Below are positions 58,400 through 64,000 of a stretch of 64,000 nt of DNA, in pieces. The stretch spans positions 14,061,580-14,125,579 of the forward strand of contig OY720344.1 of the NCBI GenBank assembly GCA_963082975.1, written 5' to 3'. This DNA comes from Labia minor (Eukaryota; Arthropoda; Insecta; Dermaptera; Spongiphoridae). Below the pieces are notes generated by a model. That model did no database searches. It saw only the letters and a program-made list of their open reading frames with translations, and was not told the DNA's origin. Both the position numbers and the translations under genes were made by a program. The stretch's first letter is position 1, and every line of letters starts with the position of its first letter.

Positions 58400-60790
58400 A
58401 TCTATTATGACATATTCGCAGTAGCTACTGATTTTCTAATAATAAAGCCCGTTCCTAGTTGATGTACATACATATAGTTTGACAGATACTGATTTATAAG
58501 AATAAAAAGATAAATATTTTGTTTATTAGTATTTATATTAAAATCATTGTGATTAATTTTTCTTAAAAAAATTAAATTAAATTTTTTCTATTTTTTTGTT
58601 TTTTTAAAAAAAGGATTATCTAAACTTAAAAATGTCTCATAATTTATTTTTATTGATTTTTAAAATAAATGATTGAATGACATATTTGGTCAGATTTCAT
58701 TCTTGTATTTTACAAATTCTTCGATTTATTTGTATTGACAGAATAATCGGATTTGGCTATTCGAGTTTAGTTTTAACTTCAAATACCATTTTGACACCTC
58801 CAATCAAATCGTATTTCAACTTATAGACAGATATCCCTTTCAAGAGATTTAACTGAGTTTTTGCAATGCCAACTATAAATGTACGTATATACCATATGAA
58901 TGAAAATAAAATATGAAAAAGATCTATTCAATGTCGTATATTTTTATATATTTTGACTAATTTAAATTTTAAAATTATTTTTAAATTTATGATTGTATTG
59001 TATTTTCAATGTTAATTAATTATAATACTTTTGATGAAATTATTGAAAAATAAGTATTTTTACTTTAAAATTTGATAAGTTAAATTAATAAAAAAAAAAA
59101 AGTAGCACCAGTTTTATTGTTTTGTGTTGAATTAAAAAAAAGCTTTGCGAATTTTTTTAATGCATATACTGATATGACTGTTTGCATTTTTTTTAATGTC
59201 AAGCATCATCATAAATTATAATCTCGGCTTTCATTTTTTTTTCTTATTTTTACATCTAATTATTTAAACAAACAAAAAAAGGCTGATAATATCTTATACT
59301 CTTTTCTCTAAAAAAAAAATTACTTTTATGATTTCCTTGATTTTAAATTTCTCCTCAGAGGATTCATTAAAGAATTCCTTATTACCACCAACCATCAATT
59401 ATGCTTCTATATAAAGCTAAAATTTAGCGTAGTATATTTGAATACCTCTATAAATTATATAAAAAATAATATGTAAACAGATATAACGATTTAATAAGAA
59501 ATGAGAATAAATCTTTTTTCTACTCAACTTATATGAATGTACTTATTTTAAAATTTGATTTATGAAAAATTACAAAACTTGAATAAAAATTAAGGAAATA
59601 TCAAATCAACATTTAAAAAGAAAAAAAATATTTTCTGGTGAAAGTCTTTAAGTTATTAGGTAGTCGGTATATAATTTTAAACTGACAAATTCATGTATCA
59701 TCAAACGAAATAAAAGGGAAAGGAAACAAATAAATAAATAAATAAATAAAATAAGTAGTGCTGTGTGTGTATATTTAATAATTTAGAATAGTAATTTGAA
59801 TGGCATTTAAATAATGTAAAATGCGTTTCTAATATCAAAGAATAACCATATTTTTCTCAAGAAAATTAAATCTAGACTCAATGTAGAATAAAATATCAAA
59901 AATTTATTTTTTATATCATTTAATATAAGGGCAAAGATACTCGTATATATAGTATTAAATAATGTACATAACTAAAAAGTAACTATATTTTTAAATTGGA
60001 TTTTATATTTGTTTTAGTTTATTTCAACTTGAATAAAAAAGTAAAAATAGAATTAGTTCTTTTGATTTTTCTTTTTTTTTGAGCATACGGGTTGTTTTAT
60101 TGTTAATGAAATATGCAGTGTTTCAACCACTCATTGTGTCTGTTTCTGAGAGGCTCTCACCTTGGATTATATAATTTAATCACAATAAAACAAGTTATAA
60201 CCTAACAAAAATCTTCTTGTTTACCTTAATTAAAAATTCAGTGAAATATTTAGTGGAAAAACATTTCAACCTTTTATAACAGATGTAAGAATCCTAAGAC
60301 CCTATTAAATGAACTTAGAGAATTTATTTAAGGACAAGAAAGTGTTTTTTGTTATTGCTACTTTTTTCCTGTTGAAATTTTATATATAACCTTGATTAAA
60401 TATGACATAAATTTATCATATATTATTTGAATTGTAATTTTAAAAATTTCTATTCTCGCTCATTTATTTTACCTTCTTTTGATAATATTTTATAAATTAA
60501 TTCTTTTTTCTTTTATATTTATTGAAATACAAAAGATTTTCCTATGTTATACTATATAATTAAAAGTTTGTCATTAAATAGGAGCGCCTGTGAAATATTA
60601 GTTATGCAACCAAACATACTGCTCAATGAGGAGGAAAAAAGGGTCGTTTAGAAGCATAAATATTTATAAATAAAATGAAAAAGGAAAAGTCTAATAAAAT
60701 AAACTAATTAGAAATAAAATTAATTTTATTTAAATTATTCAAATTATATTTGCTATCCAAGTAGGGGAACGGTCCTGAAAGAGGTGGTCT
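58400..60790. other. AT-rich DNA without recognised feature
   Basis: About 2.4 kb with no gene, repeat copy or clear motif. Short GAATAAATAAATAAATAAA run near 59725. Confidence 0.45.
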
Positions 60791-60800
60791 ATAACTACTA

Positions 60801-61225
60801 CGAGGGTGGGCTGAAAAGTTTCCGAACTGGCCAAGAAAAACGATGTTTTTCAATTTTTTGTTTGTTTTATTTTTCAAAATTCAAGATAACTGAGACCTGT
60901 ACGATGTCAGCTGAACGTGTGCGAAATATTTTGCAAAACCATTTGAATATGGAAAGCTGTGTGCAAAGTGGGTGCCGCATTTCCGAACATTAGACCAGAA
61001 ATTGCTTCGAAAAACCATTTCTAACGCCAATTTGACGCTGTAGGCGTAATCCAAAAGAATTTTTGCGTCGATTCATAACTGTTGATGAGATTTAAATTTA
61101 ATTAAATCAAATTTAATTAATTAATTAAATAATTTATTAATTAATTGAATTAATTAGAACACCGTTTTGAGAAATGTATCAGTGTTGATGGAGATTATGT
61201 TGAAAAATATAGCAAAAAATAAATT
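60801..61225 (+). mobile_element. Mariner-type MITE, right end lost
   Basis: Starts CGAGGGTGGGCTGAAAAGTT after TA (60799-60800) and follows the MITE at 23156 through the AERVRNILQNHLNMES segment, the TTAATTAA-rich stretch and TGTTGAAAAATATAGC. It diverges near 61225 before a right TIR. At 61190-61202 it shows the uninterrupted GAGATTATGTTG site that is occupied at 23517 in the other copy. Confidence 0.85.
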
Positions 61226-61249
61226 TAGAATTCAAATCTTATCTTTCTT

Positions 61250-61580
61250 TTTTATTTTCCCGCATACTTCGTATAAGGGAAGTATTGGAATCGTCAAAAA
61301 TTTCGACTTCGAGATTTCGATAGATCTTGACGTTTTAGACTTCCCTGAGTCGGAAAATACCATTTTTCGAATTATGTCTGTGTGTGTGTGTATGTATGTA
61401 ATGTTTGTCAGTGAGCAAATTTACTCAGAAACTAATCAAGCTAGGACTTCAAAATTGGTACACCGATATCATTCACAGTTTGTAGATTTCTATCAAAATT
61501 TCGTCAAAACTGGTTAACCGGAAGTGGTACTTTACCTACACTGGTTGCGTTTACCTTTCAAGTAAAGTACCAGTTTGCTT
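61250..61580 (+). repeat. Family H repeat with TG microsatellite
   Basis: GGGAAGTATTGGAATCGTCA, GACTTCGAGATTTCGATAGA, ACTTCCCTGAGTCGG, a (TG)n/(TATG)n tract at 61378-61397, then CTAATCAAGCTAGGACTTCA, AATTGGTACACCG and CCGGAAGTGGTACTTTACC. The order (terminal block, microsatellite, AAATTGGTA-type block, CCGGAAG block) parallels families A and B, though the sequences differ. A short inverted pair GTAAAGTACCAG/GTACTTTAC closes it. Non-coding. Confidence 0.55.
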
Positions 61581-62531
61581 AGATATATTTGCTTCATATT
61601 TTGTTAGTAGATCAAATTTAAATTATTTGATAATTTCTCTTAATGTGGGGTTTACTATTATGAATTATTTAGTTATGATTATTTTTAGATTTTAATTTAT
61701 TTTATTAATTATTTCGTCTGAAAATTTAGAATAAAGATTTTGTATAAATTTGAATATTCTTTTATAGAATAGAATATATAATAGAAGAATAAAATTAAAA
61801 ATATATAATATTATACTATATAACATATTATAAATATAGAAGTATTAAAAAAGTTTACAATCTTTCAATTCAGTTTCAATTCAAATAATTGATTTAAATT
61901 CGCTTATCATAATGATTAATCAATAAATGTGAATTTTGGAATAAATAAAAAAAATAATTTTAAATTTAAAATAAAATAATGAATGCTGATATTATATTAG
62001 TAAAAAATTAATTTTAATTTGTTTATGGTTCTGGAGACCTTTCACTTTATAAATGGAGTTAAAGAGTAAATATAAGCTAGTCATTAATATCTCGATGTGA
62101 TGGCATTTCAATATCATTTATAATAAGATACAAGCAACCCTTCGTGTCATATAGAAGCATCATTAATCTACCTTTAATTAAACGTATCTATTAAATGAAG
62201 CCATCCACCTCAACCCCGCTACCACCAACCCCTCATTCATTTACTCCTGCCATAATAAGCGATATTAATTAAAAGTCAATCCACTTTTGGCGATATACAA
62301 TTCGGAAAAAAAATAACTGATAGGTGCTTGCGTGGCAAAATTAATATTCAGAGCGAACTAAAAAGTAAATATTTATTTTGATTTTTCAATATATTTAAAT
62401 AAAAAAATATATTTTTTTATTTATTTAATGCAGAGTTATTGTAAATTGTTTCAAATTTAAATATTTAGATAATGTTTATTGCTTAATCTATTAAACTATT
62501 TAAAATTGTATTCAATTATTGTGTTTCTTCT
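61581..62531. other. AT-rich DNA without recognised feature
   Basis: Nothing supportable; a GC-richer patch at 62190-62260 is unassigned. Confidence 0.4.
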
Positions 62532-62564
62532 GTGTTTGTTATCTTACTACATATAAATATTGAC

Positions 62565-62813
62565 AATGAGTTGAATTTCAGAATAGGTCACTGTTTTTTT
62601 TCACATCGACATCTGATTCTTAAAGAAAATGCCCTTTCAAGCACAATATGTGATATTAGAGTCACAGTGGATCATATTCTTGTTAAATGTCCATCGAATA
62701 CATCGGCAAGAACTTCATGTAAAATTGAAAATTTAAATATTAGGCATTTATTAGAAAAGACTGAAAATTTTGATAATTTGGTAATGTTTCTAGATAGAGG
62801 TTTAAATTGTTAA
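62565..62813 (+). pseudogene. LINE ORF2 C-terminus (cysteine motif)
   Basis: The frame to the stop at 62811 reads LNFRIGHCFFSHRHLILKE, then CDIRVTVDHILVKCP and ends NLVMFLDRGLNC. RIGH..H...L..E...C..C....V.HIL..CP is the conserved end of I/Jockey-type ORF2, although the first Cys pair is incomplete here. Everything upstream, including RT, is missing. Confidence 0.75.
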
Positions 62814-63197
62814 ACAAAATATAATATTTATTATTTATTAAATATTTATTTTTGTAAATTTATAAATTTTTATGTTTTTGTTGTGATTATTTATTGTATA
62901 GTTTATTCTTGTTATTATTTATTTATTAAATTTTAGTCATGTTCAATGGGGTCCCCTTTACAGTTCCTTATTTGAGAGGTGATATTTTCTTTATTATTTA
63001 TTCAACTATTAAGATTCGGTTAGAATTCAGTAGTTTACGGTTTGCCTGACTGTAGCCTGGTGAAGAGGATGAAATTCTCCCTGAAAGGGTTTCTTGAAGA
63101 GGAATGAGATTAATCATATATAATGGATGATTTCTTTAAGGCAAAAATGGCCGTAGTTGTTTAGGAGCCTCGAGATTCAAATAATAATAAATAATAA
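62565..63197 (+). mobile_element. 5'-truncated I-like LINE 3' end
   Basis: Coding end followed by a 3' UTR (CCGTAGTTGTTTAGGAGCC near 63150-63168) and an (AAT)n tail at 63181-63197. TAA/AAT-type tails are usual in the I clade. Severely 5'-truncated. Confidence 0.65.
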
Positions 63198-63199
63198 AG

Positions 63200-63745
63200 A
63201 GTTAAAAAAATGATCCACTATCGTTAATACAAAAAAAATCATATATTATTTATGTTTTTCAAATTAAATAAGTCATTTGACGATTTTTTTTTTAGTAAAT
63301 TAAACTTTTTTTAATAAGTAATTTAAGTATACAATCAAATCTCATGTGAACGAATATCATATAATACCACATACATACACAAATTATTATATAATGAAAT
63401 AATGTAATAAGAGGGTGTAGTTTTTCGAAACAATAATATAATGAAACGGGCGAAACTTATTCAATCATATAATTTATTTAATATTAAGATAAATTGTTAT
63501 TATTAAATTTGGGTAATTCTTCCCCTGGGTTTTGCTCCCATAAAGTGCTGCCCTGCGTGGCAGCCCGCAACCAAAAAGGGATTCCCAAAACTGTGTGACC
63601 GGCCCCTCTCGCTTCCATGAGAGTAGAGTCGAAATCAGTTCCTTGCATAAAGTGCTATCTCCTATTTTTTTTATTTATTCCAAACCAAACCTTTCTTAAG
63701 CCAGAGTGTCTTATTTTGTATTAATTAACAAATCTTATATTTTTT
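63200..63745. other. Mixed DNA without recognised feature
   Basis: AT-rich except for a GC-richer block at 63510-63650 (TGCCCTGCGTGGCAGCCCGC) which has a short palindromic part (CTGCC..GGCAG) but no assignable function. Confidence 0.35.
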
Positions 63746-63749
63746 CCTT

Positions 63750-63935
63750 CGCGCTCTTCAAAACTAGAGAGGGACTCCGCCCCCTGTACCCCCGAGTGGT
63801 ACATAGTATTTGGTTGAAAGTAGTAAAAGGTTTTCATCTATTTTGTTTCAATCAGTATATTATTACATAAAACATAAAACATTCATTTCTTATTTAAAAT
63901 ATATTTTAATTTAATCAGTAAATTAATTATATATT
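63750..63935 (-). mobile_element. Helitron 3' region, reverse orientation, decayed
   Basis: Inverse of the Helitron tails at 28165-28345 and 34205-34370: CCCCCTGTACCCCCGAG, GTACATAGTATTTGGTTG, GTAAAAGGTTTTCATCTATT. The terminal hairpin is mutated (TTCGCGCTCTTC) and CTAG is not preserved. The rest of the element would run beyond about 63940 toward the window edge. Confidence 0.7.
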
Positions 63936-64000
63936 AACGTACCAGTGTGAGAGCCCTCACACGCAAAGAGATTGAAACACAAAAGATTGAAAAATATTAT
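63936..64000. other. Right window edge
   Basis: Sequence continuing past the Helitron tail match; no support for an assignment. Confidence 0.3.

Overview
The window looks like intergenic or intronic DNA from a very AT-rich animal genome, most likely an arthropod. The basis is the mix of elements: several mariner lineages, an R1-clade LINE, a BEL/Pao LTR element, hAT elements, Helitrons and a tRNA-derived SINE, with no prokaryotic gene organisation. I cannot name the species. No complete host gene, tRNA, rRNA or CRISPR array was recognised. Nearly every coding signal belongs to a transposable element, and most of those are broken.

Layout. 0-9.5 kb: a mariner 3' fragment, several copies of a short repeat with ACCGACCGACG termini (family A), a SINE, a decayed LINE tail and the first copy of a ~0.6 kb repeat with ACTATCTCGC termini (family B). 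9.8-12.5 kb: a 505-bp foldback hairpin, two unexplained open-frame islands and an internally deleted mariner. 15-18.1 kb: a hAT element with an intact 8-bp target duplication, containing a second small hAT element with its own 8-bp duplication. 18.15-22.5 kb: an older inverted-repeat element split by a gag-only BEL/Pao retrotransposon whose two 531-bp LTRs look identical. 22.5-25 kb: a 503-bp foldback, then a mariner-type MITE holding a second TA-target element. 25.4-34.4 kb: two Helitrons carrying the same decayed reverse transcriptase fragment, with promoter-like sequence between them. 35-42 kb: three mariner remnants, two SINEs and a LINE piece. 43.9-48.3 kb: two more family B copies, one holding an 816-bp LTR-like insertion. 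50-55.1 kb: a LINE copy interrupted by a mariner, then a family B copy whose GT microsatellite holds an R1-clade LINE with one amber codon. 55-58.4 kb: inverted duplications and a 260-bp hairpin. 58-64 kb: mostly featureless AT-rich DNA with a mariner MITE, an I-like LINE 3' end and a reverse-strand Helitron tail.

How the parts relate. The useful information is the nesting order, because several insertions can be checked against an uninterrupted paralogue in the same window (TA element in mariner MITE; LTR-like insertion in family B; LINE in family B). The BEL/Pao copy and the R1-clade LINE are the youngest-looking insertions. A few GC-richer islands outside recognised elements (about 0.7, 2.6, 6.5, 28.5, 31.5 and 46.7 kb) are the best candidates for host regulatory DNA.
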